From NCBI GenBank assembly GCA_002380675.1, contig DFWB01000293.1, positions 2,146 through 29,556 of the forward strand: a stretch of DNA of 27,411 nucleotides. Direction: 5' to 3'. This DNA comes from Akkermansiaceae bacterium UBA4145 (lineage in GTDB: Bacteria; Verrucomicrobiota; Verrucomicrobiia; Verrucomicrobiales; Akkermansiaceae). Positions 16,924 through 24,219 of this stretch are shown one piece after another. Position numbers and translations under genes: made by a program. How positions within the stretch are numbered: the stretch's first letter is position 1; each line of letters opens with the position of its first letter. The notes under the pieces were generated by a model. It did not search any database. It was given only the letters and a program-made list of their open reading frames with translations, and had not been told where the DNA came from.

Positions 16924-18144
16924 ATGTCTGCGCTCGCCTCTCTTCTAGGAATCGTTGTTCTTCTGGGTGTTGCGACAATTTTTTCCTCCAACTGGCGTGC
17001 CATCCGGCTCCGCACCGTCACCGGGGCCCTGCTCCTCCAGATAGGGCTGGGCGCCTTTGTCCTTTTCACCACGCAGGGTCAGGCTGTGCTGGGCTCTCTC
17101 TCCAACTTGGTCCGCGCCATTATTGCCAGCGGGGATAGGGGCATCGAATTTCTGTTTGGGACTCTCGCCGAGCAGGAGTCCATGGGCTTCATTTTTGTCG
17201 TTCGCGTCCTCCCGGTAATCATCTTTTTCGCCTCCCTGATCGCAGTCCTCTACCACCTCCGCATCATGCCGCTGGTCATTCGCAGTCTTGGCGGTGTCCT
17301 GCGCATGCTACTCGGCACGAGCCGAGCCGAGTCCCTCTCAGCCACCGCAAATATTTTTGTGGGCCAGACCGAAGCTCCCCTTGTCGTGCGCCCCTATATC
17401 CCCCGCATGACCCAGTCAGAGCTCTTTGCCATCATGGTAGGGGGGCTCTCCTCAATTGCAGGCTCCGTACTGGCAGCGTATGCGGGCATGGGAGTAAACC
17501 TCGAGTATCTCCTTGCCGCATCGTTCATGGCGGCACCCGGCGGATTACTTTTCGCCAAAATCCTCTTCCCGGAAAGCGATACTCCAGAGGAGCACCTCCC
17601 CGACGAGGATATGAAAGACAAACCCGTCAACGTCCTTGATGCAGCAGCCCAAGGAGCATCCGCCGGGTTAAAGCTCGCATTGAATGTTGGCGCCATGCTA
17701 CTCGCCTTTATCGCGCTCATCGCCCTGCTCAATCTGGGCCTTGGAACAATAGGCAGCTGGTTTGGCTATCCCGGCATTTCTCTTCAGCAAATTCTCGGAG
17801 TCATCTTTGCGCCGCTCGCCTGGATTCTAGGGGTGCCTTGGGAAGAAGCCAGTCGGGCTGGAAGTTTTATCGGCCAGAAGATCATTCTCAATGAGTTCGT
17901 CGCCTATAAGGCCCTCCTCGACGATGGCTCGCTCTCTCCTATCTCGGAGGGCATTGTGACTTTCGCGCTGTGTGGTTTTGCAAATCTCTCCTCAATCGCC
18001 ATTCTTCTTGGCGGCTTAGGCGGAATGGCTCCAAGCCGCCGACCGGATATCGCACGGATGGGCCTCAAGGCTGTATTCGCCGCTTCCCTCGCTAACTTTA
18101 TGAGCGCTGCGATCGCAGGGCTTTTCCTCACTCTGGGCAGCTGA
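16924..18144 (+). CDS. nupC: Concentrative nucleoside transporter (CNT/NupC family)
   Basis: This is a 406-residue integral membrane protein with many hydrophobic helices, the usual length for bacterial CNT transporters. It should import nucleosides by cation symport. Family motifs are RVLPVIIFFASLIAVLYHLR, then ANIFVGQTEAPLVVRPYIPR (the G-Q-T-E-A-P substrate-binding block) and MVGGLSSIAGSVLAAYAGMG. Others are NEFVAYKALLDDGSLSPISE (N-E-F-V-A-Y block) and ALCGFANLSSIAILLGGLGG. It is the first gene of a five-gene run encoding nucleoside breakdown, which supports the role directly. No clear promoter or Shine-Dalgarno is seen; a TAATAAT lies just before the ATG. The ion used and the base preference cannot be read reliably. 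Confidence 0.93.
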   Translation: MSALASLLGIVVLLGVATIFSSNWRAIRLRTVTGALLLQIGLGAFVLFTTQGQAVLGSLSNLVRAIIASGDRGIEFLFGTLAEQESMGFIFVVRVLPVIIFFASLIAVLYHLRIMPLVIRSLGGVLRMLLGTSRAESLSATANIFVGQTEAPLVVRPYIPRMTQSELFAIMVGGLSSIAGSVLAAYAGMGVNLEYLLAASFMAAPGGLLFAKILFPESDTPEEHLPDEDMKDKPVNVLDAAAQGASAGLKLALNVGAMLLAFIALIALLNLGLGTIGSWFGYPGISLQQILGVIFAPLAWILGVPWEEASRAGSFIGQKIILNEFVAYKALLDDGSLSPISEGIVTFALCGFANLSSIAILLGGLGGMAPSRRPDIARMGLKAVFAASLANFMSAAIAGLFLTLGS

Positions 18145-18191
18145 ACTTCCCCACGCTCATGACCGGCAACACAACAACTTCACGGAAAACA

Positions 18192-18359
18192 ATGATTGAG
18201 ATTCTCTTCGCTCTGATCGTCGGAATCGTTGTCGGCATTATTTTTAGTGCCTGCAAACTCCCGGTTCCTGCACCACCCGCTATTGCGGGAGTGATTGGTA
18301 TTCTGGGAATTTACCTGGGGGCTCAGGCGTGGCCCTTCATTGTGAAGATTTTTTCCTAA
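18192..18359 (+). CDS. XapX small membrane protein
   Basis: This is a 55-residue protein from the ATG at 18192 (an earlier in-frame ATG at 18159 would add 11 polar residues). It matches the XapX (DUF1427) family: two hydrophobic helices around a conserved turn, here ILFALIVGIVVGIIFSACKL, then PVPAPPAIAGVIGILGIYLG. The family name comes from its link to xanthosine phosphorylase loci. Here it lies between the nucleoside transporter and thymidine phosphorylase genes, which fits that link. Function is unknown; a small partner or regulator of the transporter is a reasonable guess. Confidence 0.85.
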   Translation: MIEILFALIVGIVVGIIFSACKLPVPAPPAIAGVIGILGIYLGAQAWPFIVKIFS

Positions 18360-18387
18360 GCCGACTCCAGCATCGGACCCTTACCCC

Positions 18388-19716
18388 ATGCCCTTTCTTC
18401 CTCAGGAAATTATCCGACGAAAACGCGATGGCCACGCCCTTGGCAGGGATGAAATCAATTTTCTCGTCAATGGACTAACCGATGGAAACATCAGCGATGG
18501 ACAGGCTGCCGCATTCGCCATGGCAGTCTATTTCAAGAGCCTTAGCTCGGAAGAATGTGTCGACCTGACCCTCGCAATGCGCGATTCGGGAATCGTTCTG
18601 GACTGGTCGAAACACCGCTTAGACGGCCCGGTAATCGACAAGCATTCTACGGGTGGCGTGGGAGATCTGGTATCGTTAGTCCTTGGTCCGCTTCTCGCTG
18701 CTTGTGGCGGTTACGTCCCCATGATTTCTGGGCGCGGGTTGGGCCATACAGGCGGGACTCTGGACAAGCTGGAGGCGATACCCGGATACAATACTACGCC
18801 GCAAAACAGTCTGTTCCAAAAGGTCGTGAGCGACATAGGCGTTGCTATTATTGGCCAAACAGACCTTCTTGCTCCAGCTGATGGACGCCTTTACGCCATC
18901 CGGGATACCACCGCGACTGTCGAGTCCATTGGTCTGATTACCGCCTCTATTCTATCCAAGAAGCTTGCCGCCGGTCTCGGTTCCCTCGTCATGGATGTGA
19001 AAGTCGGTAATGGTGCTTTTATGGCTACCGTTGAGCAGTCACGAGCGCTTGCTCAGAGCATAGTCAAAGTCTCAAGCGGAGCAGGAACGCCCGCCTCCGC
19101 ACTGCTTACTGATATGAACCAGAGCCTTGCCTCGAGCGCGGGAAACGCCATCGAGGTGAGAGAGGCGATTGATTTCCTCACCGGCAATCAGCGCAATGAG
19201 CGGCTCGAAGCAGTCACCCTCTCTCTCTGCTCAGAAGTTCTTCAGACCTCGGGACTGGTAGAAACAGAAGGTGAAGCCCTTGAAAACCTTCAAGGGGCCC
19301 TCAACTCCGGGCAGGCGGCTGATCGGTTTGCACAGATGGTCTGTGCTCTGGGAGGGCCCGCGGACCTTCTGGACCGCCCAAGCTACCACCTGCCGCTCGC
19401 TCCCATCACGAAGGAAGTTTACCCCTCTCAAGCAGGATTCGTTACTTCTATCAATACTCGTGAACTCGGCCTCGCAGTGGTGAGATTGGGAGGGGGCCGA
19501 AGCGAGCCGGGGCAGCCCATTGACCCCCGGGTTGGTCTTGGAAAAATTGTCCGCCTCGGAGAGGAGGTAGACCAGAAAACGCCCCTTGCTGTGATTCATG
19601 CTGATTCGGAAGACTCTGCCCTCAGAGCCGCAGGTGACTTGCAATCGGCATTTACCATCAGTGCCCGGGCCCCGGAAATGTTCCCCGTTGTTTTTGAGCG
19701 GATTACCTCGCTATGA
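18388..19716 (+). CDS. deoA: Thymidine phosphorylase
   Basis: This 442-residue enzyme cleaves thymidine (and related pyrimidine deoxynucleosides) with phosphate to the base and 2-deoxyribose-1-phosphate. N-terminal helices are followed by the phosphate- and substrate-binding segments VIDKHSTGGVGDLVSLVLGP (Lys85, His86, Ser87 region). Further segments are MISGRGLGHTGGTLDKLEAI, YAIRDTTATVESIGLITASI and LAAGLGSLVMDVKVGNGAFM, all diagnostic of the family. The C-terminal domain is the typical pyrimidine-nucleoside phosphorylase C-domain. Length and motifs fit DeoA. The stop codon overlaps the deoB start by 4 bases (ATGA), so translation is coupled. Confidence 0.96.
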   Translation: MPFLPQEIIRRKRDGHALGRDEINFLVNGLTDGNISDGQAAAFAMAVYFKSLSSEECVDLTLAMRDSGIVLDWSKHRLDGPVIDKHSTGGVGDLVSLVLGPLLAACGGYVPMISGRGLGHTGGTLDKLEAIPGYNTTPQNSLFQKVVSDIGVAIIGQTDLLAPADGRLYAIRDTTATVESIGLITASILSKKLAAGLGSLVMDVKVGNGAFMATVEQSRALAQSIVKVSSGAGTPASALLTDMNQSLASSAGNAIEVREAIDFLTGNQRNERLEAVTLSLCSEVLQTSGLVETEGEALENLQGALNSGQAADRFAQMVCALGGPADLLDRPSYHLPLAPITKEVYPSQAGFVTSINTRELGLAVVRLGGGRSEPGQPIDPRVGLGKIVRLGEEVDQKTPLAVIHADSEDSALRAAGDLQSAFTISARAPEMFPVVFERITSL

Positions 19717-20933
19717 AACGCGTTATTCTCCTGATTATGGACTCCCTTGGAATTGGGAGCGCCTCTGATGCCTCTTCCTTTGGGGGCATCGACTTTACCG
19801 ATGAAGGAGCAGACACCCTCGGTCACATCGCCAGCACATTATCTCTTGCCGGAACTCCTCTCCGGCTGCCCCATCTTGCAGAGCTTGGTCTTCTCGAGGC
19901 TTACAGACTCAAGAATGGGGTCTACCCCACTGGAATGAGCTCTCCCGACAAAATCCATGGAGCGTGGGCCTACGCAAGAGAAACGAGTCGTGGAAAAGAC
20001 ACGCCCAGTGGACATTGGGAAATTGCCGGAGTCCCGGTTCCCTTCGATTGGTCTTACTTTCCAAGAAGCACCCCCTTCTTTCCAGAGGCTCTTAGCAACC
20101 AGATTTTCGATCAAGGGCTTGTCGAGGGGTCACTGGGCAACTGCCACGGGTCAGGGACCGAGATTATCAAGCAGTTTGGAGAGGAGCATATCAGATCCAG
20201 TAAGCCGATCTTCTACACTTCCGCCGATAGCGTTTTCCAAGTGGCAGCACATGAGAAGTATTTCGGGTTGGAGCGCCTCTATGAGCTTTGTCGCTGCATT
20301 CGCCGCCTCCTTGACGAGAGCGACCTCACAATCGGTCGTGTCATTGCTCGCCCGTTTACTGGCAAAAGCCCGCAGGATTTCAACCGGACTGGCAACCGGC
20401 GCGACTTTGCCGTGCCTCCTCCGGGCGCTACAATTCTTGAGAAACTTCGAGAAGCAGGTGGATCGGTCATCGGAGTTGGCAAGGTCTCCGATATCTATGC
20501 CCATACTGGAATTACGCGAGAGATCAGGGCTCATGGACACCCAGCCCTCTGGAGGGAGACCCTTTCTGCCCTCAAACAAAGTGAAGACAATAGCATCGTA
20601 ATGACTAATTTTGTTGATTTCGACGCCCTTTACGGTCACCGCCGGGACACTCACGGCTATGGTCAGGCCCTCGAAGAATTCGACCGAAACCTGCCTGCCT
20701 TACTCTCCGCCATGCACCCGGGCGACCTTCTGATCATTACCGCTGACCATGGAAATGACCCCACATGGCCCGGGTCGGACCACACCAGGGAAGACATTCC
20801 CATTCTCGTAACAGGAGACAAATCCACCGCTGGCACTTCTCTGGGAGCCCGGGACACCTTCGCAGATATTGGGCAGACAATCGCTAGCTATTTTTCTCTG
20901 GAGCCTTTTCCTAAAGGCACCTCTCTTATCTAA
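19713..20933 (+). CDS. deoB: Phosphopentomutase
   Basis: This 406-residue enzyme moves phosphate from C1 to C5 of ribose or deoxyribose. It follows directly from the thymidine and purine nucleoside phosphorylases of the same operon. It belongs to the alkaline-phosphatase superfamily. Metal ligands and family motifs include MKRVILLIMDSLGIGSASDA at the N-terminus, GADTLGHIA, KDTPSGHWEIAG (phosphorylatable Thr region), NFVDFDALYGHRRD and the C-terminal LLIITADHGNDPTWPGSDHT. The length is standard. The start overlaps the deoA stop by 4 bases, and deoD starts 15 bases after the stop. Product deoxyribose-5-phosphate would need DeoC, which is not in this window. Confidence 0.96.
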   Translation: MKRVILLIMDSLGIGSASDASSFGGIDFTDEGADTLGHIASTLSLAGTPLRLPHLAELGLLEAYRLKNGVYPTGMSSPDKIHGAWAYARETSRGKDTPSGHWEIAGVPVPFDWSYFPRSTPFFPEALSNQIFDQGLVEGSLGNCHGSGTEIIKQFGEEHIRSSKPIFYTSADSVFQVAAHEKYFGLERLYELCRCIRRLLDESDLTIGRVIARPFTGKSPQDFNRTGNRRDFAVPPPGATILEKLREAGGSVIGVGKVSDIYAHTGITREIRAHGHPALWRETLSALKQSEDNSIVMTNFVDFDALYGHRRDTHGYGQALEEFDRNLPALLSAMHPGDLLIITADHGNDPTWPGSDHTREDIPILVTGDKSTAGTSLGARDTFADIGQTIASYFSLEPFPKGTSLI

Positions 20934-20948
20934 ACTTCCTTTTTCAAA

Positions 20949-21659
20949 ATGTCTGCTCCCACTCCTCACATTGAAGCCATTCCCGGAGATTTTGCGCCAA
21001 CAGTCCTCATGCCTGGTGATCCTTTAAGAGCCAGACACATTGCCGATGAATTTCTCTCCGACGTGCGACAGGTCAACGGCGTGCGTGGAATGCTAGCCTT
21101 CACCGGTGAACACGAGGGGGCCAAGGTCTCCGTCATGGGCAGCGGGATGGGAATTCCGTCCATTTCCATTTACGCCCGGGAACTTTGGACCGAATACGGA
21201 GTAGAAACGATTATCCGTGTGGGCAGCTGTGGGACCTCTCACTCTGAGGTCGGCCTTCGCGATATCTTGATTGGCACCGGGGCATGTACGGACTCCAAAG
21301 TGAACCGTAGCCGCTTTAAAGGCCACGACTTTGCCGCTATTGCTGATTTTGACCTCGCCAGAAAAGCCGTCTCCGTCGCTGAGTCCCTCGACATCTCAGT
21401 CAGAGCCGGAAACCTTTTTTCCGCGGATCTTTTCTACACCCCTGACCCGAGTATGTTTGACGTCATCGAGGCCATGGGAGTTCTCGGGATTGAGATGGAA
21501 GCTGCCGGACTTTACGGATGTGCTGCGGAATGCGGTAAGCGGGCACTTGCAATCTGTACGGTCTCAGATCACATCCGGACCGGCGAGGCAACCTCCTCGG
21601 AGGAACGGCAAACGACTTTCACTGACATGGTCCGGGTTGCACTCGGAACTATCTGCTGA
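20949..21659 (+). CDS. deoD: Purine nucleoside phosphorylase, DeoD type
   Basis: This 236-residue enzyme phosphorolyses purine (deoxy)nucleosides to the base and ribose-1-phosphate. It matches the hexameric NP-I DeoD type. Landmarks are TVLMPGDPLRARHIADEFL, GSGMGIPSISIYARELW, IIRVGSCGT (phosphate loop), GIEMEAAGLYGCAA and AICTVSDHIRTGE (Ser-Asp base recognition, as in DeoD). Length equals the family norm (about 235-240). It is the last gene of the nucleoside operon and ends 13 bases before the convergent lipoprotein gene. Confidence 0.96.
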   Translation: MSAPTPHIEAIPGDFAPTVLMPGDPLRARHIADEFLSDVRQVNGVRGMLAFTGEHEGAKVSVMGSGMGIPSISIYARELWTEYGVETIIRVGSCGTSHSEVGLRDILIGTGACTDSKVNRSRFKGHDFAAIADFDLARKAVSVAESLDISVRAGNLFSADLFYTPDPSMFDVIEAMGVLGIEMEAAGLYGCAAECGKRALAICTVSDHIRTGEATSSEERQTTFTDMVRVALGTIC

Positions 21660-21672
21660 GAACACACCCCAC

Positions 21673-22131
21673 TCAAAGGAGCCCTGCCAACTTCTTCACC
21701 CGCCCCAAAAGGACTTTCACCCTGCGGCTACCTTCCTGAGTAGTCACGAATTGGTCTTCTCTCCTTATCTCAAGGGCAGAGGACACACGATGGGTTCCGA
21801 ACTCAACCTCGGTCACGGCCACCTTGACTCTGAGGAAGACCCCGGGGCCAAACCACTCGCCAAACCGTTCTCTGCCGAGAACATCTCCCTCTCGAACAAA
21901 GCGAAATGCCCCACCAGTTCCGCTCCCCGGTAGTATTTCAAAACCATCACCTTGAAATACGGTGATGATCGCGCGCTCGATGTTATACCGGGGTGCAAAT
22001 TCAATTTTCCGGGATAGAAGAAAACCGGAACGGGTTTGATCCCCATCCACAACTGCCCCGCATCCCGAAAAGAGCACCCCAAAAGCGAGGAACAGGGCGA
22101 TTCTACTGAGATTCTTCCAGTATTTGAACAC
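21673..22131 (-). CDS. Small hypothetical lipoprotein
   Basis: This 152-residue protein starts with GTG at 22131. A signal peptide ends in a lipobox, FGVLFSGC, with the lipidated Cys at position 24, so it should be anchored in the envelope. The mature part is beta-rich in appearance (RYNIERAIITVFQGDGFEIL, FLRVKVAVTEVEFGTHRVSS, ALEIRREDQFVTTQEGSRRV) and has no recognised domain. The gene ends 13 bases from the deoD stop in convergent orientation. No role can be assigned. Confidence 0.75.
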   Translation of the reverse strand: MFKYWKNLSRIALFLAFGVLFSGCGAVVDGDQTRSGFLLSRKIEFAPRYNIERAIITVFQGDGFEILPGSGTGGAFRFVREGDVLGRERFGEWFGPGVFLRVKVAVTEVEFGTHRVSSALEIRREDQFVTTQEGSRRVKVLLGRVKKLAGLL

Positions 22132-22261
22132 GACCGTTACCCTGAGCAGAATCTCCCACTTCGCAAGGATTGCTTGCTCCGTGATACACCGGAATTGCCC
22201 TTTTCAAGATGAGACAACACCGCCTTGACTCCCAATCCGTGATGACCACACTCCGAAACAG

Positions 22262-23381
22262 ATGGCCGAAAATTCATTCAGCGATGACCTCCAGGCGCTC
22301 GACACTGCAGCTCTAAAGGGCCGCCTGTCGGAACTCCGGAGGTACCTTTGACGTTCCAGTATTGGAAAACACCATCGCTGACATCGAGAAAAAGATGGAG
22401 GCTTCTGATTTCTGGAACGACCAGAACACTGCCCAGCAAACCGTTCGGGAAGCCAGCAGGCTCAAGGGGAAGCTCCATCCTTTTCTAAAACTTGAGGGTC
22501 GCCTGCAGAATATCGAGGCTGGAGTTGAGCTCGCACGGGAGTTTGATGATGCCGAATCGGCTCGTGAAGCAGTTGCCGAATTTCTTTCGCTGCAGGGAGA
22601 TATCGACAGCTTTGAGCTTGTCACTCTGCTGGACAAACCGTCCGACCCCAACAATGCCTATCTTTCGATTCAGGCAGGAGCAGGAGGCACGGAAGCCTTT
22701 GACTGGGCCCAGATGTTACAGCGGATGTATATGCGCTGGGCCGATAGCCGAGGATTCAAGGTTTCCATCACCGACGAGCAGGAAGGAGAGGGCGCAGGAA
22801 TTTCCAGTGCCTCTCTTAAAATTGAAGGGGAATATGCTTACGGTTACCTGAAGAACGAGCGTGGAGTGCATCGACTCGTCCGCATATCTCCCTTCGATGC
22901 TGCCGGGAAACGTCACACCTCATTCGCTGCAATCGACTGTACCCCTGAAATTTCCAACGATATCAATATAGAAATTCCCGAGAGCGACGTGGAGATTCAA
23001 ACAACCCGCTCTGGCGGCAAGGGGGGGCAGAACGTCAACAAAGTTGAGACCGCGGTGATCATGAAGCACAAACCCACCGGGATCATGATCCGGTGCACTC
23101 AGGAACGCTCGCAGCTGCGTAACAGGGAGCTGGCCTGGGAGCTCATGAAGGCCAAACTTTATCAGATCGAGGAGGATAAGCAGAAAGCAGAAGCCGACCG
23201 CACCTACGGTGAAAAAGGCGAAATTGGCTTTGGCAGCCAGATCAGGTCTTACGTTTTTCAACCATACCAGATGGTCAAGGATCTGCGTACCGGATGCGAA
23301 ACCGGCAATATTCAATCCGTTATGGATGGCTCCATCGACCCATTTATCGAAGCCATGCTAAGGGGGCAGGAAAACTCCTGA
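22262..23381 (+). CDS. prfB: Peptide chain release factor 2 with programmed +1 frameshift
   Basis: The product is assembled from two frames. Codons 1-29 run from ATG 22262 to CTT (22346-22348). An in-frame TGA follows at 22349-22351, and a +1 shift continues at GAC (22350) to the stop at 23381, giving 372 residues. RF2 recognises UGA and UAA; the recoding site is a self-regulation loop in which scarce RF2 lets the ribosome slip. Protein motifs confirm the identity: the tripeptide SPF in VRISPFDAAGKRHTSF and the catalytic GGQ in SGGKGGQNVNKVETAV. The frame change lies in the N-terminal helix, with RLSELRRYL joined to DVPVLENTIADIE. An internal TTG start (22362) would omit the first domain helix and is not needed. 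Confidence 0.96.
22338..22352 (+). promoter_or_regulatory. prfB +1 programmed frameshift site
   Basis: A Shine-Dalgarno-like GGAGG (22338-22342) sits 3 bases before the slippery CTT codon (22346-22348). The CTT is followed by the stop TGA and then C (22352). This is the classical arrangement, with the same spacing and the same CTT-TGA-C core as in E. coli prfB. Confidence 0.95.
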
Positions 23382-23436
23382 TCCCATCGTGATTGGAAGT
23401 TGGCTTGTCTGACATATCTGCTACACCATTCGCCTG

Positions 23437-24012
23437 ATGAAGATCTTTCTCTTTCTTCTACTCGCTCTTTCCTCGCCCGCTGTCGCGGACCTCGAATGGC
23501 GTAACTTTGAGAACGCGGAAAAGACAAAATCGTTTCAAGGGCGACTAGTCGGTTATGACCCGCTCACCAAAAAAGTCACCGTCCAGCGGCAATCAACCCT
23601 GCGCCCTGTTACTTTCAAAATCGAACTCCTCTCGAAAGAACACCGTAGTTTTGTCGAAAGCCGCGCAATCGAGCTGGAAGCGGCAGGAGGCCTGCGCATG
23701 ATGTTTTACGAAAACGTGCAGAAAGTGGGGAGCGCGCGAAGTGGCAGCACGAAAACAAGCACTTATGACGGAGGTTACAAAATCGAAATCAGGAATTACC
23801 TCCGACGGGCAATTCAGGATGTCTCAGTGGACTACCTCATTGTTTACAGGAAGGATTCGACAACCGGTAACGGTACAAGGTCTATCAAACGCGGAAGCAG
23901 AAATCTCACTGCTCTGGTGCCAAACTATGACGAAAATATCGTCATCGGTGGCATTCCACTTACGAGCTACTATAAGGCAGGGTCCGTCACTGCAGTCGCA
24001 GGGTCCACATGA
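23437..24012 (+). CDS. Secreted SHD1-like domain protein (probably truncated)
   Basis: This 191-residue product has a signal peptide (about 1-17, ending AVA). An SHD1-like domain follows in residues 18-75 (EWRNFENAEKTKSFQGRLVG and YDPLTKKVTVQRQ). After it comes a beta-rich domain (YKIEIRNYLRRAIQDVSVDY, then LIVYRKDS). SHD1-like modules are common in secreted proteins of Planctomycetota and Verrucomicrobiota. The frame ends at TGA 24010-24012, but the same frame stays open for 56 more codons and reads like the rest of the domain (see 24013-24183). The gene may thus be disrupted by a nonsense change or subject to readthrough. Function unknown. Confidence 0.75.
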   Translation: MKIFLFLLLALSSPAVADLEWRNFENAEKTKSFQGRLVGYDPLTKKVTVQRQSTLRPVTFKIELLSKEHRSFVESRAIELEAAGGLRMMFYENVQKVGSARSGSTKTSTYDGGYKIEIRNYLRRAIQDVSVDYLIVYRKDSTTGNGTRSIKRGSRNLTALVPNYDENIVIGGIPLTSYYKAGSVTAVAGST

Positions 24013-24183
24013 TGTCGAGGAAGTGGCGCGGTCAGCGCCACAAGGTCACAGCGAAGCAGGGACGCCCTGATAGGGTGTATTGCCCGGATCAAAGTCGGAG
24101 GGCGTGTGGTCAAAACTGAAGCCTCCAGTGCGGACGTCCTGAGAAAATATGCTGACGCTTTCGAGGGACCCGGTAACCCCTAG
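24013..24183 (+). other. In-frame extension of the SHD1-like gene past its TGA
   Basis: Reading on in the same frame after the TGA gives 56 sense codons to TAG at 24181-24183. They contain SRDALIGCIARIKVGGRVVK, then TEASSADVLRKYADAF. The first part resembles the usual C-terminal strand pattern of SHD1-associated proteins. There is no start codon with a ribosome site of its own. It reads best as the separated C-terminus of the preceding gene. Confidence 0.5.
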
Positions 24184-24219
24184 CGCGGAGCGATCAAAAG
24201 CGGGCTGCTTTGCAACTCC

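Noticed and set aside
19957..20601. Open frame of 214 codons in another frame of deoB
   Set aside because: It is a shadow of deoB, rich in Ser and Arg with no recognisable domain.
24010..24012. TGA read as selenocysteine
   Set aside because: SHD1-like proteins are not known selenoproteins, and no suitable redox context is seen. A nonsense change or frame interruption is simpler.
24197..24211. AAAGC/GCTTT hairpin before the PelD-like stop as a terminator
   Set aside because: A 5-bp stem with a weak T stretch is too small to call, although the convergent position would suit one.
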